From: Parvibaculum sp045863935
GTDB lineage: Bacteria > Pseudomonadota > Alphaproteobacteria > Parvibaculales > Parvibaculaceae
NCBI RefSeq assembly: GCF_045863935.1
Contig: NZ_BTVP01000007.1
Location: 45,434-109,433, forward strand
Direction of reading: 5' to 3'
DNA: 64,000 nt
Shown: positions 43,970 through 51,183 of the stretch, in pieces
How the letters are laid out: each line of letters opens with the position of its first letter
Position numbering within the stretch: the first letter of the stretch is position 1
Notes under the pieces: model-generated
The model's database searches: none
Told to the model about the DNA's origin: nothing
The model's input: only the letters and a program-made list of their open reading frames with translations
Program-made: the position numbers and the translations under genes

Positions 43970-44146
43970 ATGCTTTACTGGGCAGCAGTCTTCTTCGTGA
44001 TCGCCTTGATCGCCGCCGTTTTCGGCTTTGGCGGTATTGCGGCAGCCTCGGCCGGCGTCGCGAAGATTCTTTTCGTCATCTTCCTCGTGCTTTTCCTGGT
44101 GAGTCTCATCTTCGGGTACACGAGGCGCCCGGGCCCTCCGCTTTGA
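43970..44146 (+). CDS. DUF1328/YtjA-family small membrane protein
   Basis: A 58-aa protein: MLYWAAVFFVIALIAAVFGFG, then GIAAASAGVAKILFVIFLVLFLVSLIFG, the exact DUF1328 pattern with two helices and a basic C-terminus. The family is stress-linked in Alphaproteobacteria and often sits with csbD. AGGGA lies nine bases upstream of the ATG. The upstream EcfG-type promoter supports stress-induced expression. csbD follows after 50 bases. Confidence 0.87.
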   Translation: MLYWAAVFFVIALIAAVFGFGGIAAASAGVAKILFVIFLVLFLVSLIFGYTRRPGPPL

Positions 44147-44196
44147 GGGGATAACGAGGCCAGCCACGGTGATGCAGCAGTAACAGGAGTACATCG

Positions 44197-44394
44197 ATGA
44201 ATTGGGACCAGATTGAAGGTAACTGGACGCAGATGAAGGGCCGCGTAAAGGAGGCATGGGGCGACGTTACCGATTCCGATCTCCAGAAGATCGAAGGCAA
44301 ACGTGAGAGGCTCGCCGGCATTCTTCAGGAGCGCTACGGCAAAGAAAAAGAGAAGGTCGAGAAAGAGATCGACAGCTGGCTTTCTCGCCAATAG
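44197..44394 (+). CDS. CsbD-family stress protein
   Basis: A 65-aa hydrophilic helical protein: MNWDQIEGNWTQMKGRVKEAWGDVTDSDLQKIEGKRERLAGILQERYGKEKEKVEKEI. The NWxQxKGxxKxxWGxxTDxD pattern is diagnostic for CsbD. CsbD proteins are induced under general stress, but their molecular function is unknown. It is probably co-transcribed with DUF1328 from the EcfG-type promoter at 43844 and is followed by a 12-bp hairpin. Confidence 0.93.
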   Translation: MNWDQIEGNWTQMKGRVKEAWGDVTDSDLQKIEGKRERLAGILQERYGKEKEKVEKEIDSWLSRQ

Positions 44395-44417
44395 CAATCG
44401 CAGAGTTCGGCTTTGCC

Positions 44418-44458
44418 GCGCCAGTCTTCCGCAGACAGTGAGAAGACTGGCGCTTCCT
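44418..44458 (+). terminator. Hairpin after csbD
   Basis: A perfect 12-bp stem, GCGCCAGTCTTC / GAAGACTGGCGC (44418-44453) with a 12-base loop, lies 24 bases after the csbD stop. The T-tract is poor (TTCC), so termination could be inefficient. Confidence 0.6.
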
Positions 44459-44606
44459 GCACTGGACGCATCTACGTCCGTTTACGGAGTACTACACCTC
44501 ATCCATGACGGCATTCCGCCCGCCACATTGCGGCCATGATGAAGCTTATGGTCGGCATCGAGGGGAGAAGACATCCCCCTGAATGTTGAGGCAGATGAAC
44601 GATTTT

Positions 44607-44631
44607 TGAACCATCGTCGTAATCGGGCGTT
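44607..44631 (+). promoter_or_regulatory. EcfG-type promoter upstream of nepR-ecfG
   Basis: TGAAC, 16 bases, CGTT, a single mismatch to GGAAC-N16-CGTT, about 60 bases upstream of nepR. Autoregulation of the nepR-ecfG operon by EcfG is usual in Alphaproteobacteria. Confidence 0.6.
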
Positions 44632-44691
44632 GACAGGTCGAATATTCCGTTGCGCGCCAGGCGAGGCGCCCGAACAGCGACATGGCTTGAG

Positions 44692-44871
44692 ATGATCGAT
44701 GATCGAACAAAGGCGGGACGGCATGGCGACGAACTGCGTCGCGAACGGCTAGCCCGCAGCGGGAACATGGGTCGCGAGTTGCGGGCGCTCTATCGCAGCG
44801 CGGCTCAAGAGCCCGTCCCCATGGAATTCATTCGGTTACTAAACCAGCTTGAAGCAGGTGATGAGAACTGA
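44692..44871 (+). CDS. nepR: NepR anti-sigma factor 1
   Basis: A 59-aa protein with the NepR core: NMGRELRALYRSAAQEPVPMEFIRLLNQLEAG. NepR holds EcfG inactive until phosphorylated PhyR's sigma-like domain displaces it. The start is chosen at the ATG at 44692; the ribosome site is weak. Its end overlaps ecfG, implying translational coupling, the standard anti-sigma/sigma arrangement. A second NepR gene lies at 46500. Confidence 0.9.
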   Translation: MIDDRTKAGRHGDELRRERLARSGNMGRELRALYRSAAQEPVPMEFIRLLNQLEAGDEN

Positions 44872-45484
44872 TCGCATGAGGGACCAGGTTGAAAAACCGG
44901 CGGAAGCGGAGCCGCTGTCCGATGCCGATTTCAAACAGGAGTTGGAGGCGCTCATCCCCCATCTGCGCGCGTTTGCCAGAAATCTCTGCGGCAGGCCAGA
45001 TGTTGCCGACGATCTGGCGCAAGACGCCCTCCTCAAGGCTTGGGCGGCACGCAAGCGCTATAGAGCGGGCACAAATATGCGCGCGTGGGTTTTCGTCATT
45101 CTGCGTAACCAGTTTCTGTCGCAAATGCGGCGCGCCCGCTTCAAGGGCGAGTGGGACGAGAGCGTTGCAGAGCGCACACTCTCCTCGCCAGCGCATCAGG
45201 ACCACCAGATGCAGCTGGGCGATTTGCAGCGGGCTTTGATGCGACTGCCGGAGGCACAACGCGAGGCTCTGATACTCGTGGGAGCTGGCGGCTTTTCGTA
45301 CGAGGAGGCGGCAGATATATGCGACTGCGCCATCGGCACGGTAAAAAGCCGCGTGGCCCGCGCGAGAGCGGCTCTTGACGAGATGATCGACAACGGTGCC
45401 TTGCCTGCGCGGGCGGACAGTACGCTCAGGGCCGGCGACACGACGAACGCCATCATGGACGCCATGGACAAGCTGACGCGCTAG
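44861..45484 (+). CDS. ecfG: General stress response ECF sigma factor EcfG
   Basis: I choose the ATG at 44861, within the end of nepR (a TTG at 44849 is an alternative), giving 207 aa. Region 2: HLRAFARNLCGRPDVADDLAQDALLKAWAARKRYRAGTNMRAWVFVILRNQFLSQMRR. Region 4: LPEAQREALILVGAGGFSYEEAADICDCAIGTVKSRVARARAAL. These match ECF15/EcfG sigma factors. The C-terminus carries an extra 30-residue tail. EcfG recognises GGAAC-N16/17-CGTT promoters; several lie in this window. Confidence 0.94.
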   Translation: MRTDRMRDQVEKPAEAEPLSDADFKQELEALIPHLRAFARNLCGRPDVADDLAQDALLKAWAARKRYRAGTNMRAWVFVILRNQFLSQMRRARFKGEWDESVAERTLSSPAHQDHQMQLGDLQRALMRLPEAQREALILVGAGGFSYEEAADICDCAIGTVKSRVARARAALDEMIDNGALPARADSTLRAGDTTNAIMDAMDKLTR

Positions 45485-45494
45485 CGTGCAGACG

Positions 45495-46289
45495 TCAGGC
45501 GGCTTCGCTTTTCTCACTGTTGAAGAAGAGCGCTTGCCCGATGGCCGCTTTCACGGTGCTCTGAAGGAAGGGCTTGGTTATGAGGAAGGTCGGCTCCGGG
45601 CGTTCCCCCGTCAGCAATCGCTCCGGATAGGCGGTCACGAAGATAACGGGAACAGAGAACCGGGCGAAAATGTCCTTCACGGCGTCGATACCCGAGCTTC
45701 CGTCGGCGAGCTGTATATCCGCAAGCACAAGGCCCGGCTTCTTCGTTGCAATGGCGTTGGCTGCCTCGTCACGCGTCACCACCGTGGCCAGGACGTCGTG
45801 GCCAAGGTCTCTGACGATCTGCTCGAGATCCATCGAAATGATCGGCTCGTCTTCGATGATGAGGACGGTGGTCGCGATCTGACTGTCGATTTCCTTCAGC
45901 GCGGCATCGATCAACGATGAAACCCGGCTTTCGTCCACTTGCAGGACTTGCGCCGTTTCGCGGTTGGTAAATCCTTCCATCGCCGTCAGCAGCAAGGCCT
46001 GCCTGTTGATCGGCGTCATCCGGGAGAGGCGCTGCGACACGATGCTCTCCACTCCGCCTGCTTCCTCCGGCTGGGCGACGTCCAGGTCTGCAGTCGACCA
46101 GATCCCGTGAAATGCCTTGTACAGCCCTGTACGCACATCGGCCTCGCGGCCGATGACGCTTTCGTCTGCAACAATCGCCTCAAGCAAGGAACGCACATAG
46201 GCGTCCCCGCGTTTTTGACTACCGGTGAGCGCGCGCGCATAACGGCGCAGGTGCGGAAGAAGAGGTGCGATTTGGTCTGCGAGCGACAT
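45495..46289 (-). CDS. phyR: Anti-anti-sigma response regulator PhyR
   Basis: A 264-aa PhyR: an N-terminal sigma-like domain (about 1-135; LSRMTPINRQALLLTAMEGFTNRETAQVLQVDESRVSSLIDAALKEI) without intact DNA-binding residues, and a C-terminal receiver (about 140-260; LIIEDEPI, phospho-acceptor Asp191 in VLADIQLADGSSG, FVTAYPE in place of the normal Thr-loop, the FATGUY motif). On phosphorylation the sigma-like domain sequesters NepR and frees EcfG. It converges on ecfG with a 10-base gap and is divergent from the second nepR. Confidence 0.95.
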   Translation of the reverse strand: MSLADQIAPLLPHLRRYARALTGSQKRGDAYVRSLLEAIVADESVIGREADVRTGLYKAFHGIWSTADLDVAQPEEAGGVESIVSQRLSRMTPINRQALLLTAMEGFTNRETAQVLQVDESRVSSLIDAALKEIDSQIATTVLIIEDEPIISMDLEQIVRDLGHDVLATVVTRDEAANAIATKKPGLVLADIQLADGSSGIDAVKDIFARFSVPVIFVTAYPERLLTGERPEPTFLITKPFLQSTVKAAIGQALFFNSEKSEAA

Positions 46290-46388
46290 TCCAGTGCATT
46301 CTCCGTTTGGGTTCGATCATAGCCAAATCTCGCCGCCTTGCGAGATTCAGGCCCGCGAACTAAATTCGTAAAAACTCCCTCATCTCAG

Positions 46389-46413
46389 GGAACCCTCGGA
46401 AAACAAAAGAGTT
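46389..46413 (+). promoter_or_regulatory. EcfG-type promoter upstream of the second nepR and kinase
   Basis: GGAAC, 17 bases, GTTTC, about 87 bases upstream of the nepR 2 start, with GGAACCCT and AGTTTCAT flanks like the site at 43844. It would place nepR 2 and the downstream kinase in the EcfG regulon. Confidence 0.65.
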
Positions 46414-46499
46414 TCATCCCTTATTGAAATATTTTCCTCGCCTTCAGCATTTACCGATCGCGAACGTGTTGAAGTCGACGCCAATGGCGCGGTGAAAAA

Positions 46500-46709
46500 G
46501 TGGCGAACGACAAGGATATGCAGAGTCAGCCGGAGAAAGATGGCAAATCTGCGAATACGCGGGACAAGCTTGAGCAGAGCGCCCGGCGCGAAGCGCTGGG
46601 GACGGGGCTGCGCCGCGCCTATCAAAAAGTCCTGAACGAGCCCGTTCCCGACGAGTTTTCCGCACTTTTGAGCCGTCTGTCCGACGCCGGGGGGGACAAT
46701 GGCGATTAG
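46500..46709 (+). CDS. NepR anti-sigma factor 2
   Basis: A 69-aa NepR paralogue: EALGTGLRRAYQKVLNEPVPDEFSALLSRLSDAGG, preserving the NEPVPDEF core and helix pattern. Start is GTG at 46500; an ATG at 46518 (preceded by CAAGG) is an alternative. Unlike NepR 1, it is not attached to a sigma-factor gene; it precedes the HisKA_2 kinase by 67 bases and is probably co-transcribed with it from the EcfG-type promoter at 46389. It may be a feedback inhibitor. Confidence 0.87.
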   Translation: MANDKDMQSQPEKDGKSANTRDKLEQSARREALGTGLRRAYQKVLNEPVPDEFSALLSRLSDAGGDNGD

Positions 46710-46776
46710 GCGGGGCCGGCCTTAGGCGAGGGGATAAACCTGTCGGGATAGGCAAGGCCAGATCAGGGGCTGATGG

Positions 46777-48540
46777 TTGGTAGCGGAATCCAAACCTCGA
46801 AGAAGCTGGCTAGGCCGGATCGGCATATCGCAGGATCTTCCGCCGGGATTGCGATCGCGCATCGCGTTGCGGGTTGCCGCGGCGATGCTCCCTCTTTGCC
46901 TCGCGGCCGGGGTCGCGCAATACGTCAACACAGTTCACAACCGGGAGCTTCGCGAGCGCGCGCTCATCGCGCGAGGAGAGGCCGCTATTGCCCACCAGAG
47001 CACCGCGCTTCAAGAGCTGCGTATCCTGCTCGAAACGATTTCCGCCCTGCCGCTCGGCGACCATGCCGACGGCGAAGTCTGCAGCGATGCATTCCGCCGC
47101 ATCATCCTGCAAAACAAGGATGTCTCCTCTCTCCATCTGATCGGCGTTGATGGAAAGACCCTGTGTAGTGCGCCGGCGATAGCCACAGGCGATGAAGAGG
47201 CGCCCCTTCCGGAATGGGTGGGCAACGCCGTTCAGTCGCAGCAGTTTTCCATATGGATGCAGAGAAGCGACGATGTCGGCTCGGAAGGACAAGGCTCCGC
47301 GAACGCGAGGCTTGTCGCCACCCTCCCGATCTACGGTCCCGACCGGCAGACGACAGGCATTCTCGCTGCAACGGTGCCCTTCTCGTCTCTCACGCTCACC
47401 ATGCAGGAAGTGGAACTGCCGGATGCCGCCGCGCTCGCACTGCTCGATGCGAAGTGGAATGTTCTCGCCCAGCGCACCAGAGGCAGGCAGGTCGACGGAT
47501 GGCTGCCCGCATCCTTCAGCGCCGCGGCCGGACCGGAAATCATGTCCGGCACTTTCTCTCAGCAAGGCCGGGACGGCCTCGCTCGCAACTATGTGGTCGC
47601 CGCGCTCCCTGGCAATGTCTTCGGTCTCTATGCTCAGAATCCGGAGGAGCTTTCTGTGGCGGTGCGCGCGGTTCTCTATTTCGCCATCGCCTTCCCCCTG
47701 CTTGTCTTGATTGCCGCCAGCGCATTTGCCGGGCGGGCCACCGGGCAAATCGTCATCGAGCCCCTCAACAAGGTACGGTTCGCGATCCGCCGTTACATCG
47801 CGGGTGATGACGGCGCGCGCGTGGAGTACGACCCGCAAGCGACGGAGGAAGTTCAAGCGGTCGCGACGAAGTTCAACACCATGGCCGACAAGATCCAGGT
47901 TCGCGACGAAGCGCTTCGAGCGGCGCTCGACCACCAGAAGGCGCTGGTACGCGAGGTGAATCACCGTGTGCGCAACAATCTTCAGGTGATGAACAGCCTT
48001 CTTAATCTGCAAAGCCGCCGCGCCAAGACACCAGACCAGGCGGCGATCTTCCTCGATGTCCAAAGGCGGCTCAACGCGCTCGGCACCGTTCACGCCGCGC
48101 TCTATCAGGCCAACGACTTTCGAGCCGTCGACCTCGGCGTGCTGCTGAAGGATCTTTGCCTTTCGACTGAGCGTCACCTTTCCACCGAGTGGGGGCGTCC
48201 GGTTCTGTCGATGCGGTGCCCGGAACCCATATATGGTGTTCCAGACGCTGCCCTCACGCTCGCTTTCCTTGTCACCGAACTCATTGCGGAAGCGACGGTG
48301 CGTCTGTCACCGGAAGGCCATCCGGCAACCCAGATTGATTTCGAACTCACGGAGCGTCCCGGGCGGGGCTCCACGCTTACCATGAAGGTCGATCAGCCGG
48401 TGCTCGAAGGGCTGATGGAGAGTCGACCGGACGAGGGACACATCAATCTTTTTCGGGGGCTGGTCCGGCAATTGCGCGCGCATATTGACGTCGACGAGCC
48501 GGGCTGCGTGGTGACGGTCGATCTCCCCCTGCTCATCTGA
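46777..48540 (+). CDS. HisKA_2 histidine kinase of the stress locus, degenerate ATPase domain
   Basis: A 587-aa membrane kinase: helix about 29-47, extracytoplasmic sensor about 50-290, second helix about 292-314, HAMP about 315-370, HisKA_2 domain with LVREVNHRVRNNLQVMNSLLNLQSRR (His396), then a C-terminal ATPase-like domain. The latter is degraded: the N-box reads VTELIAEATVRL, with Glu instead of the Asn, the DxGxG box is not evident (TMKVDQPVLEG), and the last G-box is missing. It may therefore lack kinase activity and act as a PhyR phosphatase, as reported for PhyP of Sphingomonas. It sits by PhyR, NepR and EcfG. Confidence 0.9.
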   Translation: MVAESKPRRSWLGRIGISQDLPPGLRSRIALRVAAAMLPLCLAAGVAQYVNTVHNRELRERALIARGEAAIAHQSTALQELRILLETISALPLGDHADGEVCSDAFRRIILQNKDVSSLHLIGVDGKTLCSAPAIATGDEEAPLPEWVGNAVQSQQFSIWMQRSDDVGSEGQGSANARLVATLPIYGPDRQTTGILAATVPFSSLTLTMQEVELPDAAALALLDAKWNVLAQRTRGRQVDGWLPASFSAAAGPEIMSGTFSQQGRDGLARNYVVAALPGNVFGLYAQNPEELSVAVRAVLYFAIAFPLLVLIAASAFAGRATGQIVIEPLNKVRFAIRRYIAGDDGARVEYDPQATEEVQAVATKFNTMADKIQVRDEALRAALDHQKALVREVNHRVRNNLQVMNSLLNLQSRRAKTPDQAAIFLDVQRRLNALGTVHAALYQANDFRAVDLGVLLKDLCLSTERHLSTEWGRPVLSMRCPEPIYGVPDAALTLAFLVTELIAEATVRLSPEGHPATQIDFELTERPGRGSTLTMKVDQPVLEGLMESRPDEGHINLFRGLVRQLRAHIDVDEPGCVVTVDLPLLI

Positions 48541-48572
48541 GCAAAAATTTTCCATCTATTTTCATTTGCCCG

Positions 48573-48597
48573 GGAACCATCCCAGATAGCGGACGTT
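48573..48597 (+). promoter_or_regulatory. EcfG-type promoter of a candidate sRNA
   Basis: GGAAC, exactly 16 bases, CGTT: a perfect consensus EcfG promoter in the gap after the kinase gene. No plus-strand gene follows; a terminator lies about 110 bases downstream, pointing to a short non-coding transcript. Confidence 0.75.
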
Positions 48598-48603
48598 ATC
48601 TCC

Positions 48604-48712
48604 CTGCTATTGCGAGGTTAGTCTCCCGAGAGACGGCAAAATCCTTGCAGGCCCCCCGGTCCGGTATCATCCCCGCCCCCCCAAGCCCCACTGGACCGGG
48701 GGCATTTTTCTC
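48604..48712 (+). ncRNA. Candidate EcfG-dependent small RNA with C-rich loop
   Basis: Bounded by a perfect EcfG-type promoter and an intrinsic terminator, this would be a transcript of about 105-110 nucleotides. It has a small hairpin (GTCTC-CCGA-GAGAC, 48621-48634), a second small stem (GCAA/TTGC, 48636-48648), then the terminator stem with a 30-base loop that is almost pure C (48671-48690). C-rich loops pair with Shine-Dalgarno sequences in several alphaproteobacterial sRNAs, including the general stress sRNA GsrN of Caulobacter. The location beside the GSR genes supports the call. No expression data are available, and a short ORF across the region lacks a ribosome site. Confidence 0.55.
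48653..48710 (+). terminator. Intrinsic terminator of the candidate sRNA
   Basis: A perfect 10-bp stem CCCCCGGTCC (48653-48662) / GGACCGGGGG (48693-48702) with a 30-base C-rich loop, followed by CA and TTTTT. It is oriented for plus-strand termination. Confidence 0.75.
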
Positions 48713-48765
48713 CCCGATCCCAGCCACGTTCCTGACCGCCATATGCGGAGGCGCGGACACGCAAA

Positions 48766-48794
48766 AAGCCCGGCCGGTTTCCCGCCGGTCGGAC
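48766..48794 (-). terminator. Terminator of the PRC-barrel gene
   Basis: A CCGGCCGG / CCGGTCGG stem (about 48770-48792) is flanked on its minus-strand 3' side by a U-run (AAAAA on the plus strand). It lies about 25 bases after the PRC-barrel stop. Confidence 0.6.
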
Positions 48795-48817
48795 CTTCTG
48801 CGACACGTCATCGGTGC

Positions 48818-49624
48818 TTACATCTCGCCGGCCTTGGGCGCCTCTTCCTCGCTGTAGAAGAAGGCCGGCTGCTGCCTGAGCTCATCCAGCGTCATGGCGA
48901 GCTTCACCGGTTCCTCGGCACGCGCAGCTGTCAGCTGCTCGAACTCGACGGCCGTGCGACTGTCGCCCACTCCAAGTGTGCCGCCATACTCGATGACCGC
49001 ATATTTGGCCGCGCCGTTTCGATCGAGGATAACGTCGGAAATCTTGCCCGTTCCGTCCTCTTCCGTCGCCAGCGCGACTTCGCGACCGAGGTAGGAGCTC
49101 GCGAGTTCGCCGCCGGTCTTTTCCAGCGGCGCCTTGTCGAATTCGGTCGCGTTTTCGAGTGCCTCGCCGGTCATGCCGATACGGACCATACGGTCGCCGT
49201 TCTCATCGTGCGTAATCGATGTGCCTTCGAAATCGATCGCGACCATCTTGCCGCCAAAGCCGAACATGACACCGTCGGCGATGATGACCTGCTTCACCAC
49301 GTCGTTTTCATCGAAGACCAGGTCGTCCACCGCGCCAAGTTTCTTGCCGTCGGGACCAACAACATCGGCGCCAATGATCTCGCCCGCCGCACTAGCCGTT
49401 CCCGACAGAATGGCGGCATTGCCGCGCATCGTCAGCACATCCGAACCGGCTTCTTCCCGCGCGGCACTCGGCATTTCGCCCGGCGTCTCCAATCCGGGCC
49501 TGCTTTGCTGCTGCGCAGGCGTTACTTCCAGGGGTGCGTTCTTCGCATCCTCAGGTGCCGCATGACCCGCCGAAGCGAGTGCCACGGAGGCCACAAGCGC
49601 AGTCGTCGTGAGGAGCTTTTTCAT
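48818..49624 (-). CDS. Exported PRC-barrel domain protein
   Basis: The ATG at 49624 (MKKLLTTTALVASVALASAGHAAPED; AAGGAG upstream) gives 268 aa with a signal peptide. Two PRC-barrel repeats are visible: EIIGADVVGPDGKKLGAVDDLVFDENDVVKQVIIADG (about 80-120) and SSYLGREVALATEEDGTGKISDVILDRNGAAKYAVIEYGG (about 180-220). PRC-barrel proteins bind partners such as RNA-maturation or photosynthetic complexes, but exported forms of unknown function are typical of stress regulons. A perfect EcfG promoter lies 59-83 bases upstream. Confidence 0.85.
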   Translation of the reverse strand: MKKLLTTTALVASVALASAGHAAPEDAKNAPLEVTPAQQQSRPGLETPGEMPSAAREEAGSDVLTMRGNAAILSGTASAAGEIIGADVVGPDGKKLGAVDDLVFDENDVVKQVIIADGVMFGFGGKMVAIDFEGTSITHDENGDRMVRIGMTGEALENATEFDKAPLEKTGGELASSYLGREVALATEEDGTGKISDVILDRNGAAKYAVIEYGGTLGVGDSRTAVEFEQLTAARAEEPVKLAMTLDELRQQPAFFYSEEEAPKAGEM

Positions 49625-49682
49625 GAAGTTTCTCCTTTCTCCAATCACACCGCACCGAGAATGGCGCGGCTACTGACCTGAA

Positions 49683-49707
49683 AACGGCTCGCGGGATGCG
49701 GTGTTCC
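49683..49707 (-). promoter_or_regulatory. EcfG-type promoter of the PRC-barrel gene
   Basis: On the minus strand: GGAAC, exactly 16 bases, CGTT, a perfect consensus match, with the predicted start about 50 bases upstream of the PRC-barrel ATG. Confidence 0.8.
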
Positions 49708-49833
49708 ACAATCTTATTTTCGCTGCATTGATGCCAGATTTGTCCCGAGTGGCGGTCAACGCCGCTTTGGCCGGGTTCGGGTTCCCTCTTTGCTATAGGC
49801 TTTCCGTTCGAAAGCAATTTCGGGAGACATGGC

Positions 49834-51063
49834 ATGTCGGCACGTTCGAAGAAGATTTCCTTCACCGGCACCCAGGGAGCCGAGCTTGCGGCTCTTCTTG
49901 ATCTGCCGGCCGGCCCCGTACATGCCTATGCTGTCTTTGCCCATTGCTTCACCTGCTCGAAGGACATATTCGCCGCAGCCCGCATTTCGAGCGCACTTGC
50001 GGAGCTTGGCATCGGCGTGCTCCGCTTCGATTTCACCGGCCTCGGCATGAGTGGTGGCGAATTCGCAAACACCAACTTCTCATCAAACATTGGAGATCTT
50101 CTGTGTGCGGTCGACTTCATGCGCCAGAATCTCGAGGCGCCGAAGATCCTCATCGGTCACAGCCTCGGGGGTGCCGCGATCCTCGCTGCGGCAAGCGAGA
50201 TTCCGGAGGCCAGGGCCGTCGCGACAATCGGCGCTCCGGCAGATGCCCGGCACGTCGTACAAAGCTTTCAGGCCGACCTCACACGGATCGAAGAGGACGG
50301 TGAGGCGAAGGTGGAGCTTGCCGGGCGGCGCTTTCAAATCCGGAAACAGTTCATCGACGACCTCAACGAGCACGATCTGGGCGAACGTATAAGCGCTCTC
50401 CGGAAACCTCTCCTCATATTCCACGCGCCGCGCGACGAAATCGTCGGCATCGAGAATGCCGGGAGGATTTTCGACGCCGCAAAGCATCCCAAGAGTTTTG
50501 TCTCGCTCGACGATGCGGATCACCTCCTGACACGGCGGCGCGATGCGCTCTATGTGGCGGAAGTCCTTGCCGCGTGGGCCGGCCGATATATCGGACGCGA
50601 GGCGGAGGTGCGGGACGAGGGAGCGGACGACGTCGTGATCGTTTCGGAGACGGGGCTTGGAAAATTCCAGCAGCGCGTGACTGTCGGTCCGCACAAGTTG
50701 ACGGCCGACGAACCCGAGGCACATGGCGGCCTCAACTCCGGGCCAACGCCCTACGATTTCCTGTCCATCGCGCTCGGCGCCTGTACCTCCATGACCCTGC
50801 GCATGTATGCCGACCGCAAGGAGCTGGAGCTTGGCGCCATCTCCGTCACGGTGGACCACAAAAGGGTACATGCCCGCGACTGCGCCGAATGCGCGGAGGG
50901 GCATGACGGCTATGTCGATCGCTTCGAAAGAACCATCCGGATTGCGGGCGGCCTTGCCCCCTCGCTATCCGAAAAAGTGGCTGAAATCGCAGGCAAATGC
51001 CCGGTTCACCGGACCCTCGAAGCGAGTTCCGTTGTGGTCACGAAGATTGCGGGCGAAAATTGA
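49834..51063 (+). CDS. Bifunctional alpha/beta hydrolase-OsmC fusion protein
   Basis: A 409-aa fusion. The N-terminal alpha/beta hydrolase (about 1-255) has the nucleophile elbow IGHSLGGAA and the HCFTCSKD region. The C-terminal OsmC-like domain (about 270-405) has the two peroxidatic Cys (LGACTSMTLRMYADRK and AGKCPVHRTLE). This bifunctional combination is known in proteobacteria. OsmC proteins reduce organic hydroperoxides; the hydrolase may prepare the substrate. It starts with GGGAG upstream. Confidence 0.92.
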   Translation: MSARSKKISFTGTQGAELAALLDLPAGPVHAYAVFAHCFTCSKDIFAAARISSALAELGIGVLRFDFTGLGMSGGEFANTNFSSNIGDLLCAVDFMRQNLEAPKILIGHSLGGAAILAAASEIPEARAVATIGAPADARHVVQSFQADLTRIEEDGEAKVELAGRRFQIRKQFIDDLNEHDLGERISALRKPLLIFHAPRDEIVGIENAGRIFDAAKHPKSFVSLDDADHLLTRRRDALYVAEVLAAWAGRYIGREAEVRDEGADDVVIVSETGLGKFQQRVTVGPHKLTADEPEAHGGLNSGPTPYDFLSIALGACTSMTLRMYADRKELELGAISVTVDHKRVHARDCAECAEGHDGYVDRFERTIRIAGGLAPSLSEKVAEIAGKCPVHRTLEASSVVVTKIAGEN

Positions 51064-51102
51064 CCTCGGCCATAATAAAATCGTCGTTTCTGATAACAAA
51101 AA

Positions 51103-51117
51103 TGAGAAGCAATATCA
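51103..51117. promoter_or_regulatory. Fur-like box upstream of TonB-dependent receptor
   Basis: The 15-mer TGAGAAGCAATATCA matches the 7-1-7 Fur consensus (TGATAATnATTATCA) at 11 of 14 positions. It lies about 70 bases upstream of the receptor start, with a TGATAAC stretch next to it at 51091. Alphaproteobacteria may use Fur, Mur or Irr here, so the actual regulator is uncertain. Confidence 0.45.
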
Positions 51118-51183
51118 TTTACAGACTTTTTTGAAGTTTGTATGACATCCCCCGCGCGCCGTTGCGCCAGACAAGGGGGATGC

